43,643 nucleotides of DNA from Nitrospirota bacterium (GCA_029858565.1 JAOUEV010000028.1:1-43643), one strand, 5' to 3'; counted from the first letter of the stretch, positions 8,235 through 17,005 are shown. A program made the numbers and translations. Notes: generated from the letters alone by a model not told the origin.

Positions 8235-10628
8235 ATGAGAAAGCTCATAGGCATTGTCGTACTGCTCGGGCTGCTGATCGTCCTGGCGGTCCTCATCGTG
8301 TCGCGGGGTGACCGTGAGCAAACGGACCGTGTCCCGAAGGACGCAACAAAGGCGCTGGCAAGCCCTGTGGTCGCGATTTCCGCTGCAGGCAACCGCGCGG
8401 TCGCGCGCAAGGCCGACGGGTCGGTCTGGGTCTGGGGCGGCCCCCTTCAGGACACGGGGTTCGCTTACCCGGGGGCCAGCGGTGAACCCCGGCTGCTGAA
8501 TGATGCCGGCATCGCGGCAGACGCGATCGCAGGTCCTTACGGCCTTCTGCTCAGAAAAACGGACAGCACGCTGTGGGAGCGGAGCAGGCGAACCGGCGGT
8601 AAAGCGGTGCAGATGGCCGGTCCGGTGAGATCTGCAGCGGCAGGGGAACAACATGCTGCCGCAGTCACGGAAGACGGCAGGGTCCTGACCTGGGGAGAGA
8701 ACGCTTTAGGCCAGCTCGGCCGGGGGGTGCGAGATGACGGCGCTGCTCCGGAACCGGTGACCGACAGTGCGGGCATGCCGCTTACGGGCATTATCGCGGT
8801 CGCGGCCGGCGCGGGCCATACGCTCGCCCTCAGGAACGACGGGACCATTATGGCATGGGGCGCCAATGGATCAGGCCAGCTGGGCGACGGCTCGGTGATG
8901 AACCGCATGGTGCCGGTCCCTGTCCCGGGGCCGGCCGACATCATCGCCATTTCCTGCGGATACGCCCACTCGCTCGCGGTCGCGCGGGACGGGACGGTCT
9001 GGGCGTGGGGCGCGAACGAATCAGGACAGCTCGGCGACGGCACCTATGACCTCCGGCTGACACCGGTCCGTGTGGCGCAGCTGACCGAGGTGCGTCAGGT
9101 CGCGGCGGGTCTCAAGCACAGCGCTGCTGTGCGGAAGGACGGCACGGTCTGGACCTGGGGCGGGAACCGTCAGGGCCAGCTCGGCATCGAAGGTCCGATG
9201 ATGAGTCCCCTGCCGCGGCAGGTGGCTGAGCTGGCGAACGTCGCGATGGTGGCTTGCGGGGCGGAGTTCTCCGCGGCATTGAAGGACGACGGGTCCGTGT
9301 GGGCCTGGGGTGACAACCGGTCGTTCCAGATGGGAGCGGGCCATCGGTCACATCGAACGATCCCGGTGCAGGTCGCTGCGTTCGGCCCGGTCCGCGATGG
9401 AGGCGATGAATATTCCCGAACGCGGTACGAGCGTTCTCCGGCAGTTCCCGGTGTCGGCCTTGCGGCGCAGGATATAGCGGCCGGCGGATATCACAATCTG
9501 GCGATCGTCAGCAACGGCAGGGTCCTTGCCTGGGGCCGGAATCATCATGGCCAGCTCGGCGACGGGACGACTTTGGGCAGCGCGGTCCCGGTCGCGGTGA
9601 CAGGCCTGAGCGATGTAGCGGCGATCGCCGGCGGGGGTCAACATTCAGCTGCACTGAAAAAGGACGGCACGGTCTGGACCTGGGGCGGGAACCGCTATGG
9701 TCAGCTCGGGAACGGAACGCGCCAGGATTCCGCAGTGCCCGTGGCGGTCAGCGGCCTTGACAACGTGAAAGCGGTCTCGGCGGGCTGGTCGCATACCCTC
9801 GCGATAGGCAAGGACGGCACGGTCTGGGCGTGGGGCGATAATTATTACGATCAGCTCGGCAACGGGACCGGGGCGAGCTCGGACCTGCCCCTGCAGGTGC
9901 CGGGTCTGCAGAACGCGATCGCGGTCTCCGCGGGCCGGTATCACAGTGCCGCGCTGACCAGCGACGGGTCCCTGTGGGTCTGGGGCGCGAACGATGCCGG
10001 TCAGCTCGGTCCCGGGATCACGGAACGGGCAGTCACGCCCGTCCGGGTCCAGGCACTCGCGCGGATCGCGGCCGTCGCTGCCTGTGATCACCACACGCTT
10101 GCCCTGACCGGCTGGAACGGAAGGGTGCTGTCCTGGGGCGGCAATGAATACGGTCAGCTGGGACATGGGGCGGTGAGCCGGTCCCTCCCGAACGTGGGCG
10201 CTGACCCTCCGCGGCTGTATATCTCGATCGTCAGCGGAGGGTCCCCTCCCGAGTCCCTGATCAATGAGCTTGCGGTCAGGCTCAGCGGCCGGCCCTACAT
10301 CCAGAGCGGCGCGGGGGAGGGATCGCTCACGGCCATCGTCGGCATGGCCTGCGGCGGAGACCATGGCGTCGCGCGCGGGAACGGCGGCCCGGTCTATTCC
10401 TGGGGCAGGAACAACTTCGGTCAGCTTGGCAGCGGTTATCCCTGGGAGGATTCCGGACTTGCCGGCGCGGTTCCGCAGGTCATGGCCAAGGCGGTTGCCG
10501 CAGGATATGAACATTCGATCGCCCTGCTCGAGAATGGATCGGTCGTTGCCTGGGGAAGCAACGAGTACGGACAGCTGGGGGATGCCACGCGGGACGACGT
10601 CAGGGACCGTCCTGTCACTGTCAGGTAG
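8235..10628 (+). CDS. Membrane-anchored RCC1-repeat protein, two 7-blade propellers
   Basis: 797 residues with one N-terminal membrane helix (5-23) and no cleavage site, so the rest should lie in the periplasm. The body is RCC1 repeats of the form AAG-x-x-H-S-x-A-L-x-x-DGTVWAWG-x-N-x-x-GQLGDGT. I count 14 blades by eye: 7 up to about residue 380 (the second is degenerate, DSTLWERS), a 25-residue linker with GGDEYSRTRYERS, then 7 more. A roughly 55-residue insertion (about 645-698) sits between blades 12 and 13. AGGAGG at 8225-8230 supports the ATG. RCC1 folds as a seven-bladed propeller, so 14 blades fit two domains. The partner or ligand is unknown; a longer paralogue follows 34 bases downstream. 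Confidence 0.88.
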   Translation: MRKLIGIVVLLGLLIVLAVLIVSRGDREQTDRVPKDATKALASPVVAISAAGNRAVARKADGSVWVWGGPLQDTGFAYPGASGEPRLLNDAGIAADAIAGPYGLLLRKTDSTLWERSRRTGGKAVQMAGPVRSAAAGEQHAAAVTEDGRVLTWGENALGQLGRGVRDDGAAPEPVTDSAGMPLTGIIAVAAGAGHTLALRNDGTIMAWGANGSGQLGDGSVMNRMVPVPVPGPADIIAISCGYAHSLAVARDGTVWAWGANESGQLGDGTYDLRLTPVRVAQLTEVRQVAAGLKHSAAVRKDGTVWTWGGNRQGQLGIEGPMMSPLPRQVAELANVAMVACGAEFSAALKDDGSVWAWGDNRSFQMGAGHRSHRTIPVQVAAFGPVRDGGDEYSRTRYERSPAVPGVGLAAQDIAAGGYHNLAIVSNGRVLAWGRNHHGQLGDGTTLGSAVPVAVTGLSDVAAIAGGGQHSAALKKDGTVWTWGGNRYGQLGNGTRQDSAVPVAVSGLDNVKAVSAGWSHTLAIGKDGTVWAWGDNYYDQLGNGTGASSDLPLQVPGLQNAIAVSAGRYHSAALTSDGSLWVWGANDAGQLGPGITERAVTPVRVQALARIAAVAACDHHTLALTGWNGRVLSWGGNEYGQLGHGAVSRSLPNVGADPPRLYISIVSGGSPPESLINELAVRLSGRPYIQSGAGEGSLTAIVGMACGGDHGVARGNGGPVYSWGRNNFGQLGSGYPWEDSGLAGAVPQVMAKAVAAGYEHSIALLENGSVVAWGSNEYGQLGDATRDDVRDRPVTVR

Positions 10629-10662
10629 TTCCCGGGAAAGAGACACTGCTCCAGGAGGGGAC

Positions 10663-13600
10663 ATGAAACAGCTGCTGATCATCATCGTCGTCATCGCGCT
10701 TATCGCAATCGCGGGCGTCACGTTCCTTCCCCGGCTGTTCACCTCCGTGCCCGATGCTGCATCCGGTCCGGCCGTGCTGAGCGGTGTCGGTGCCGCGGCA
10801 GCCGGGTTCGGTCACACACTGGCGGTGAAGGTCGACCGCACGGTCTGGGCATGGGGCAGGAACGATCTCGGCCAGCTGGGCGACGGGACCACCGCTGACC
10901 GGACCACGGCCCGGCAGGTAGCGGGGATCAGCGGGATCACGGCAATAGCCGCCGGAGAAGGACACAGTTTGGCGCTCACGGCCGAGGGGACCGTTGTTGC
11001 CTGGGGCGGCAATGAGCACGGCCAGCTCGGAGACGAAGAGACGCTGCAGCGGTCCCTGCCGCGCGAGATAGACGGCCTGCTCTCGGTGACCGCGATCGCC
11101 GCAGGCGAGAACCACTCTCTGGCGCTCAAGAGCGACGGAACCGTGATCGCCTGGGGGAGCAACGAGTCAGGGCAGCTCGGCGACGGGACGAAGGAGTCGC
11201 GCGGTGTGCTTCGCCCGGTTCCGGGGGTCGCGTCCGTATCTGCCATTGCCAGCGGACGGGGCCACGTGGCCGCGGCGCTGCAGGACGGCACGGTCCTCAC
11301 CTGGGGCGCGAACAACGCTGGCCAGCTCGGCGACGGATCGACCAGGGAAAGGAATTCCCCGGCTCCGGTCAGCGGTCTTGCCGGCATCACCGCCGTGGCC
11401 TGCGGCCATGACCACACGCTCGCTCTCCGGTCCGACGGCACGGTCTGGGCCTGGGGCGCCAACGACGCGGGCCAGATCGGCGACGGGACCACGGAAATGC
11501 GGCAGCGGCCCGTGCAGGTTCCGGGCCTGGAGGGAGCGGTCGCCCTTGCCGCCGGACACCGCCACTCCCTCGCGCTGCTGGGGAACGGTGATGTGCGGAT
11601 CTGGGGATCGAACTTCCATTATCAGCAGGCGCGGCGGTTCGGGGCCATGCAGCCCCAGCCGCAGACGGTCGCTTCGCTGGACAGCGGCGTCGCGGCCATC
11701 GCGTCGGGCGCGTATCACGTTCTGGCGGTGGATGGCGCGGGAACACTGCGGTCCTGGGGCTTTAATCACTACGGCCAGCTGGGCGACGCAACGCTCGACT
11801 ATCGCTCCGCGCCGGTGCAGACGCTCGCGTCCGCAGGAGGGCCGGCGCCTGTTCAAAAGCCCGGAGCAGGCCAGGCGTCGGCAAAGGATTCGGCGATCAT
11901 TGATTTAGCCGCGGGGAGGTCCCATTCAGCGGCCCTCAAGGGCGACGGGACCGTCTGGACCTGGGGGGACAATTTTCACGGCCAGCTGGGCGACGGCGCA
12001 CGCCGCACCATCAGACCGCGGCCACAGCTTGCACAGAACCTCTACCAGGTGAAGGCGATAGCGGCAGGGAACAATATCACCCTCGCGCTCAGGCAGGACG
12101 GCACGGTCTGGGCATGGGGCAATAACGAGAACCGCCAGCTCGGCGATGGATCAAAAGCACAGAGCCGGGCGCTTCCCGTGCAGGTCCAGGGCCTCACGGA
12201 CGTGATCACCCTTGCCTCGAGCGGCAATGTTTCGCTGGCCCTTCGTTCCGACGGCACGGTCTGGACCTGGGGGCTCGCGTTCAACGGGGCCGGCGCCAAC
12301 GCAGCGCCGCAGACGCCGGCGAAAGTAGCGGGGGTCGGACCTGCCGCGGCCATTGCCGCAGGCCATGACCATTTCCTCGTCCTGTGCAGGGACGGCACGG
12401 TCTGGGCCTGGGGCAAGAACGAGTTCGGCCAGGTCGGAGACGGCAGCACTGTGGAACGGCGCGGTCCGGTCAGCGTCGCCGGGTTGACGGACGTTGCGGC
12501 GATCGCCGCGGGCGGCAAGCACAGCGTGGCGCTCAAAAAGGACGGGACCGTTTGGGCATGGGGCCTGGTGCGGGCGATGCGGACGAAGAACTACCTGGAA
12601 GCGTGCAGTCCGTCTCCCGCGGCGATCGCGGGGCTGCAGGATATCACCGCTATAGCGGCTGGAGACGGTCACACGATCGCGCTCAAAAAGGACGGAACCA
12701 TCTGGGGCTGGGGCCGCGGATCTCAGAGCCAGCTGGGAGGCAGGGTGGCGACAATGACCGACACGGTCGTCCAGGTCACCGATCTGACAGGCGTGGCACG
12801 GATCGCCGCGGGATGGGACCACAATCTGGCGATGCTGATGAACGGAACGCTGGTGACCTGGGGATATAACGAATACGGCCAAACGGGCGATGGGAGCCAG
12901 GGACTGACCGAGCACGGGTCCAAGACGTTCAATAAGAGCGTTCTCGGAAAGAGGACTCCCGGTCCTGTTGCGTGGTCTGTGCCAGCCGCCCCCCAGGGAG
13001 ACCGGCCGAAGCGGTCGGTCAAGACCGTCTCCCTGGGCGGGACCCACTCGGGGATCCTGATGGATGACGGCACGGTCTGGGTCTGGGGGGATAATTCGTA
13101 CCAGCAGCTGGGCGGGCGCGCGGATATCACCACCCCGGACGGCAAACTGCTGTCAGCGGTCTTCCACAAGGAGAAGCCATTTCCCATGGTCGGGCTGAGC
13201 AGCATCATCGCGATCGACATGGGCATGTTCCATTCCCTGGTCCTGCGCAACGACCGGACCGTGGCCCAGTGGGGCAGGAGCTATGACGATTCGGCCTATG
13301 AACAGAAGATCGACTCCTTCGGCCTTAGCGAGCGGATCGCTCATGACCGGAGCATGAGCAGCGGCAGGGGGAAGCCTGCGGCGGCCATGAGCGGGGTCGT
13401 GGGCGAACTGACCGACGTGGCGGCGGTCAGCGCCGGCGCCGGGTTCTCACTGGCCCTCAGGCAGGACGGCACGGTCTGGGCATGGGGCGTGAACAGCTAT
13501 GGCCAGCTGGGCGACGGAACGACGGCGCACCGAAAAGTGCCCAAGCCGGTGCAGGAGCTGTCCGGGATCACCGCCATTGCGGCGGGGGGGAACTATGCCG

Positions 13601-14139
13601 TCGCCCTGGCGAACGACGGATCGGTGTGGGGCTGGGGGCTGACCTCGTACCGGAAATCAGGGGGGAAAATGTTCCCGCAGGCGTCTGTGAAGCCCCTTCG
13701 CATCGCAGGTCTGGCCGGCGTGATCGCCGTAGCAGCCGCGGGAGAGCCCCTGGCGCTCATGGCCGATGGAACCGTCTGGTCCTGCTGGACCTGGCAGCGG
13801 GAAGATCCCCTGGCATTCGGCCCGGCCCCGATCGCGGGACTGGAGAACATCACGGAGATCTCATCGGAAGGAAACCATACCGTCGCGCTCGGCAGGAGCG
13901 GGGTCTATGAGATGAACGGATACCGCACGATCGCGAAGGACGGGAACATGACGACAACGCGCCATATCGCGGCTGTCGAGGAAGCCGATGGCGCAGAGCA
14001 TGTGGCCGCCGGCGCATCCCATGGAATGCTGCTGAAGCGGGACGGCACAGTCTGGGCATGGGGGGACAACGAATTCGGCCAACTGGGAGACAAGACCGAG
14101 CATGACAGCATGTATCCGCTGCTGATCCGGATCCCCTGA
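10663..14139 (+). CDS. Membrane-anchored RCC1-repeat protein, three 7-blade propellers
   Basis: 1158 residues. AGGAGGGG at 10653-10660 and a membrane helix at residues 4-20 set the start at ATG 10663; the open frame upstream lies inside the previous gene. By eye there are 21 blade positions in three groups of seven: about 45-385, 410-743 and 783-1158. They are separated by a Pro/Ala/Gln/Lys linker (GGPAPVQKPGAGQ) and a second linker with KSVLGKRTPGPVAW. In the last group blades 5 (WSCWTWQRE) and 6 (GVYEMNGYR) are degenerate. The protein is closely related to the gene before it, probably by tandem duplication plus gain of one propeller. It is predicted to be an anchored periplasmic binding platform. 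No enzymatic motif was seen. Confidence 0.88.
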   Translation: MKQLLIIIVVIALIAIAGVTFLPRLFTSVPDAASGPAVLSGVGAAAAGFGHTLAVKVDRTVWAWGRNDLGQLGDGTTADRTTARQVAGISGITAIAAGEGHSLALTAEGTVVAWGGNEHGQLGDEETLQRSLPREIDGLLSVTAIAAGENHSLALKSDGTVIAWGSNESGQLGDGTKESRGVLRPVPGVASVSAIASGRGHVAAALQDGTVLTWGANNAGQLGDGSTRERNSPAPVSGLAGITAVACGHDHTLALRSDGTVWAWGANDAGQIGDGTTEMRQRPVQVPGLEGAVALAAGHRHSLALLGNGDVRIWGSNFHYQQARRFGAMQPQPQTVASLDSGVAAIASGAYHVLAVDGAGTLRSWGFNHYGQLGDATLDYRSAPVQTLASAGGPAPVQKPGAGQASAKDSAIIDLAAGRSHSAALKGDGTVWTWGDNFHGQLGDGARRTIRPRPQLAQNLYQVKAIAAGNNITLALRQDGTVWAWGNNENRQLGDGSKAQSRALPVQVQGLTDVITLASSGNVSLALRSDGTVWTWGLAFNGAGANAAPQTPAKVAGVGPAAAIAAGHDHFLVLCRDGTVWAWGKNEFGQVGDGSTVERRGPVSVAGLTDVAAIAAGGKHSVALKKDGTVWAWGLVRAMRTKNYLEACSPSPAAIAGLQDITAIAAGDGHTIALKKDGTIWGWGRGSQSQLGGRVATMTDTVVQVTDLTGVARIAAGWDHNLAMLMNGTLVTWGYNEYGQTGDGSQGLTEHGSKTFNKSVLGKRTPGPVAWSVPAAPQGDRPKRSVKTVSLGGTHSGILMDDGTVWVWGDNSYQQLGGRADITTPDGKLLSAVFHKEKPFPMVGLSSIIAIDMGMFHSLVLRNDRTVAQWGRSYDDSAYEQKIDSFGLSERIAHDRSMSSGRGKPAAAMSGVVGELTDVAAVSAGAGFSLALRQDGTVWAWGVNSYGQLGDGTTAHRKVPKPVQELSGITAIAAGGNYAVALANDGSVWGWGLTSYRKSGGKMFPQASVKPLRIAGLAGVIAVAAAGEPLALMADGTVWSCWTWQREDPLAFGPAPIAGLENITEISSEGNHTVALGRSGVYEMNGYRTIAKDGNMTTTRHIAAVEEADGAEHVAAGASHGMLLKRDGTVWAWGDNEFGQLGDKTEHDSMYPLLIRIP

Positions 14140-14228
14140 TCCGCGCGAGAGACCAGGATCGTCCGCGATGGACCGCTCATGACGAAACTGATTTTGCTTT
14201 ATTTTGCGCTCCGGTCCTCCCTTTCAAG

Positions 14229-14258
14229 TTGACATCCTTTTGCGGCTTCTGCTATCAT
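14229..14258 (+). promoter_or_regulatory. Sigma70-type promoter of the NfeD-flotillin operon
   Basis: TTGACA at 14229-14234 and TATCAT at 14253-14258 with an 18-base spacer. The predicted start near 14265 gives a leader of about 37 bases with AGGAGG at 14291-14296. Confidence 0.7.
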
Positions 14259-14301
14259 CGTTTTCAATCGCGGTCACCACGACGCCTCACAGGAGGAATG
14301 C

Positions 14302-14883
14302 ATGAACGGAGCTTTTTCAAATCTTGCGGGCCTGGAAGTGTTCTTTCTTGCCTGCGCTGCAATCGGAGGCATCTTCGTACTTCTCCGGCTGATCATGCAG
14401 TTTCTCGGTGCCGATGCGGATACCGATCCGACAGCTGAAGCGCCGGTGGATGTGGACGTTCATCACACGGACTCCGACATCGGCTTCAAGTTCCTGTCGC
14501 TCCACGGCCTGACCGCTTTCTTCATGATGTTCGGGCTGGTGGGTTTCGCGCTCTTCCGCCAAAGCAACATGGGCCACCTGATCTCGATCCTCGGCGCCAT
14601 GGCGGCCGGTTTCGCCTCTGTCTGGATCATCGGCAGGATGTTCGCGATGATCGGAAAGCTCCAGTCGAGCGGCACGGTGTTGCTCAAGAATGCCGTTGGA
14701 TGCGAAGGCACCGTGTATCTGAACATTCCCGCCGGTGGAACCGGAAAGGTCATGATCACCGTGAATAACCGCCTGCGTGAGTACGAAGCCACGTCAAAGG
14801 ACGGGATGGAGCTCAAAACGGGATTACCAGTTCGGGTCGTTTCCGTGAGCGGAGACAGGCTGGTCGTGGAAAAGAGCGCCTAG
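14302..14883 (+). CDS. NfeD-like membrane protein (short form)
   Basis: 193 residues: a membrane helix at about 12-36, an acidic, His-containing loop (DADTDPTAEAPVDVDVHHTD), two more helices at about 69-112, and a C-terminal OB-fold-like domain (about 125-190: GCEGTVYLNIPAGGTGKVMITV, then LPVRVVSVSGDRLVVEK). This is the short NfeD architecture without the serine-protease domain. NfeD proteins are known genomic and physical partners of flotillins/stomatins, and a flotillin gene follows directly. AGGAGG lies 5 bases before the ATG. Confidence 0.82.
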   Translation: MNGAFSNLAGLEVFFLACAAIGGIFVLLRLIMQFLGADADTDPTAEAPVDVDVHHTDSDIGFKFLSLHGLTAFFMMFGLVGFALFRQSNMGHLISILGAMAAGFASVWIIGRMFAMIGKLQSSGTVLLKNAVGCEGTVYLNIPAGGTGKVMITVNNRLREYEATSKDGMELKTGLPVRVVSVSGDRLVVEKSA

Positions 14884-15064
14884 TATGCCGATCCCGGGGA
14901 TAGGGTAACAACATTTAAACCTCGGATGCGCGAGGACAGCAATAAATCGTATCTTTCCTTGCCGTTACTCTCGGTGACCTCGGCGACCTCTGTGGTTTAG
15001 CGGTCTTCCGTTCTGTTCGCGTTTGAAATCCGATCCTGATATGCAGCATACGAAAGGAGTTGTC
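14884..15064. other. 181-bp spacer with repeat-like pieces
   Basis: Within the NfeD-flotillin operon. It contains a small hairpin CCTCG-gatgcg-CGAGG (about 14920-14935) and a low-complexity run of GTGACCTCGGCGACCTCTGTGG type at about 14970-14995, resembling degenerate intergenic repeats seen elsewhere in this window. AAGGAG at 15054-15059 belongs to the flotillin gene. No gene is visible. Confidence 0.5.
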
Positions 15065-16615
15065 ATGTTCGACCTCTGGGCATTCCCAATAACCGCGTTC
15101 ATCATCCTGATCGTATCGACCGTCGTGTTCCTTGCCTCCCGCTATAAACGTTGTCCCTCGGACAAGATCCTGGTGATCTACGGAAAGGTGGGCGAAGGCC
15201 AGTCCGCCCGGTGCATCCACGGCGGCGGCACGCTGGTCTGGCCGCTGATCCAGGACTACTCCTACATGAGCCTCACGCCGATCACCATCGGCATTCCGCT
15301 CCAGAAGGCGCTGTCCATGCAGAACATCCGCATCAACGTGCCGAGCACCTTCACCATCGGCATCAGCACCGAACCGGCGATCATGAACAACGCGGCCGAA
15401 CGTCTCCTGAAACTGGACCAGTCCAGCGTCGAGGAAATGGCCAAGGAGATCATCTTCGGCCAGCTCAGGCTCACGGTCGCCTCGCTCACCATCGAGCAGA
15501 TCAACCAGGACCGCGAAAGCTTCCTGGAGTCGATCCGGAAGAACGTTACTCCGGAGCTGAACAAGATCGGACTGTACCTGATCAACGTGAACATCACGGA
15601 TATCACCGACGAATCGGGCTATATCGACAGTATCGGGAAAAAAGCCGCGGCCGAGGCCATCAACCAGGCAAAGATCGACGTTGCCGTGCAGGATAAGCTG
15701 GGATCCATCGGCCATGCCGAGGCGACCCGTGAGCGGGACGTGCGGGTTGCGGAGAACGTGGCGTCGGCGGAAAAGGGCAAGAAGAAGGCCGAGGCTGACC
15801 AGCGCGTGTTCGTGCAGCAGCAGGAGACGTCGGCGACGATCGGCGAGGCCGAGGCGATCCGGGACAAGGACATCCGCGTGGCCGAGAACGTCGCCCAGTC
15901 GGAGAAGGGCAAGAAGAAGGCCGAGGCTGACCAGCGCGTCTTTGTGCAGCAGCAGGAAGCGGGTGCGGTAAAAGGCGAGAACGACGCCAAGGCAGACATC
16001 GCCGCGACAAACGCCGAACTTGCGGTCAAGCAGGCGGAAGCTCTCCAGAAGGGCGAGGTCGCGCGGCTCGATGCGCAGGTGGAGATACAGAAGGCCCAGT
16101 ACCGGGCCGAGCAGGAGCGGCTGACCGCCGAGGAAGTGGTGGTGTCCGAGATCGACAAGCGGAAGATCGAGATCGCGGCAGAGGCCGAAGCCGAGAAGGT
16201 CCGGCGCGAGGCCAAGGGTACGGCTGACGCCATCCTGATGAAATACGAAGCCGAGGCAAAGGGCATCCGGCAGGTGCTCGAAAGCAAGGCCCAGGGCTAC
16301 CAGAACCTGATCAAGAGCTGCAACGGCGACGCGCGCGCGGCAGCGACGCTGCTCATGACCGAGAAGATCGAAGAGATCGTGAAGCTCCAGATCGAGGCGA
16401 TCAAGAACATCAAGATCGACAAGGTGACGGTCTGGGACGGAGGCAAGGACGGCAACGGCGGCACGGCAACGTCCAACTTCATGTCCGGCCTGATCCGGAG
16501 CCTGCCGCCGCTTCACGATGTCGCGAAGATGGCGGGCATCGAACTGCCGCAGTACCTGGGGAATATTTCGGAAGAGAAAGGCAAGGAAAAGAGCGCGGGG
16601 AAAGAGAACGCGTAG
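15065..16615 (+). CDS. Flotillin-like SPFH/band 7 protein
   Basis: 516 residues: N-terminal membrane anchor (5-25), SPFH domain (about 27-215, LVIYGKVGEGQSARCIHGGGTLVWP onward) and a long Ala/Glu/Lys/Gln coiled-coil flotillin region (about 220-430), then a Gly-rich, charged tail. Two consecutive 44-residue units (both containing EKGKKKAEADQRVFVQQQE) form an exact-register tandem duplication; the matching DNA lies 132 bases apart (15775 and 15907). ATG 15065 has AAGGAG at 15054-15059. Flotillins organise membrane microdomains and act with NfeD proteins, which matches the gene order. A rho-independent terminator follows. Confidence 0.9.
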   Translation: MFDLWAFPITAFIILIVSTVVFLASRYKRCPSDKILVIYGKVGEGQSARCIHGGGTLVWPLIQDYSYMSLTPITIGIPLQKALSMQNIRINVPSTFTIGISTEPAIMNNAAERLLKLDQSSVEEMAKEIIFGQLRLTVASLTIEQINQDRESFLESIRKNVTPELNKIGLYLINVNITDITDESGYIDSIGKKAAAEAINQAKIDVAVQDKLGSIGHAEATRERDVRVAENVASAEKGKKKAEADQRVFVQQQETSATIGEAEAIRDKDIRVAENVAQSEKGKKKAEADQRVFVQQQEAGAVKGENDAKADIAATNAELAVKQAEALQKGEVARLDAQVEIQKAQYRAEQERLTAEEVVVSEIDKRKIEIAAEAEAEKVRREAKGTADAILMKYEAEAKGIRQVLESKAQGYQNLIKSCNGDARAAATLLMTEKIEEIVKLQIEAIKNIKIDKVTVWDGGKDGNGGTATSNFMSGLIRSLPPLHDVAKMAGIELPQYLGNISEEKGKEKSAGKENA

Positions 16616-16635
16616 ATGATGATTTGTTCGGTCGT

Positions 16636-16675
16636 AAACGGGCTGGTCGCATTATGCGGTCAGCCCGTTTTTTTT
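16636..16675 (+). terminator. Rho-independent terminator after flotillin gene
   Basis: AAACGGGCTG (16636-16645) pairs with CAGCCCGTTT (16661-16670), followed by T to 16675. The perfect 10-bp stem with 15-base loop and T-run ends the NfeD-flotillin operon. Confidence 0.9.
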
Positions 16676-16684
16676 GGAAGGAAC

Positions 16685-16708
16685 AGAGCCGTCCCCAAGA
16701 GCCGTCCC
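16685..16708. repeat. AGAGCCGTCCC direct repeat
   Basis: AGAGCCGTCCC occurs at 16685-16695 and 16698-16708 (13-base period). It lies between the flotillin terminator and the toxin-antitoxin promoter. GTCCC-type short repeats like this are often seen near RAYT transposases, but no transposase is in this window. Confidence 0.5.
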
Positions 16709-16713
16709 GAGGA

Positions 16714-16745
16714 TTGACAAAGCGTACGTAATTGCGTACTATAAT
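16714..16745 (+). promoter_or_regulatory. YefM/YoeB-type promoter with internal palindrome
   Basis: TTGACA at 16714-16719 and TATAAT at 16740-16745, spacer 20 (longer than optimal). The spacer is filled by GTACGTAATTGCGTAC (16724-16739), a 16-bp palindrome imperfect only at one base pair. Such a site is a natural operator for antitoxin/toxin autorepression. Weak basal activity from the long spacer would fit. Confidence 0.7.
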
Positions 16746-16762
16746 AGCAGTGAGGTGCTGAA

Positions 16763-17005
16763 ATGAAGACAGTCGCAGTTACTAAAGCCCGGGCATCGTG
16801 GTACGCGCTCGTGGACGAGGCCGCAGAGTCCCATGCGCCGATCAAGATCACGGGAAAGCGCCATAATGCCGTGCTGGTGAGCGAAGAGGACTGGCGGGCG
16901 ATCGAGGAAACGCTCTATCTGCTCTCGATCCCCGGCATGCGGGAGTCCATCCGGGTCGGGTTGAAAACGCCGGTCAAGAAGTGCTCGGGGAAGCTCGCCT
17001 GGTGA
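16763..17005 (+). CDS. Phd/YefM family antitoxin
   Basis: 80 residues. The N-terminal half (VTKARASWYALVDEAAESHAPIKITGKRHNAVLVSEEDW) is the Phd/YefM DNA-binding fold; the C-terminal region (TLYLLSIPGMRESIRVGL) is the toxin-wrapping helix. GAGGTG at 16752-16757 precedes the ATG. Its stop overlaps the toxin start as GTGA (17002-17005), typical of coupled antitoxin-toxin pairs. It is expected to neutralise the downstream Txe/YoeB-type RNase and to repress the operon through the palindrome at 16724-16739. Confidence 0.85.
   Translation: MKTVAVTKARASWYALVDEAAESHAPIKITGKRHNAVLVSEEDWRAIEETLYLLSIPGMRESIRVGLKTPVKKCSGKLAW

Noticed and set aside
8600-14100. Regularly spaced repeated DNA (GACGGCACGGTCTGG about every 150-165 bases), considered as a CRISPR array
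   Set aside because: The repeats encode RCC1 blades in frame, the period is far too long for CRISPR and the spacers are conserved protein sequence.
14915-16516. Open frame of 533 codons antisense to the flotillin gene
   Set aside because: A shadow of GC-rich codon use; it is low-complexity in Leu/Arg/Asp, has no ribosome-binding site, and the sense strand is a clear flotillin.
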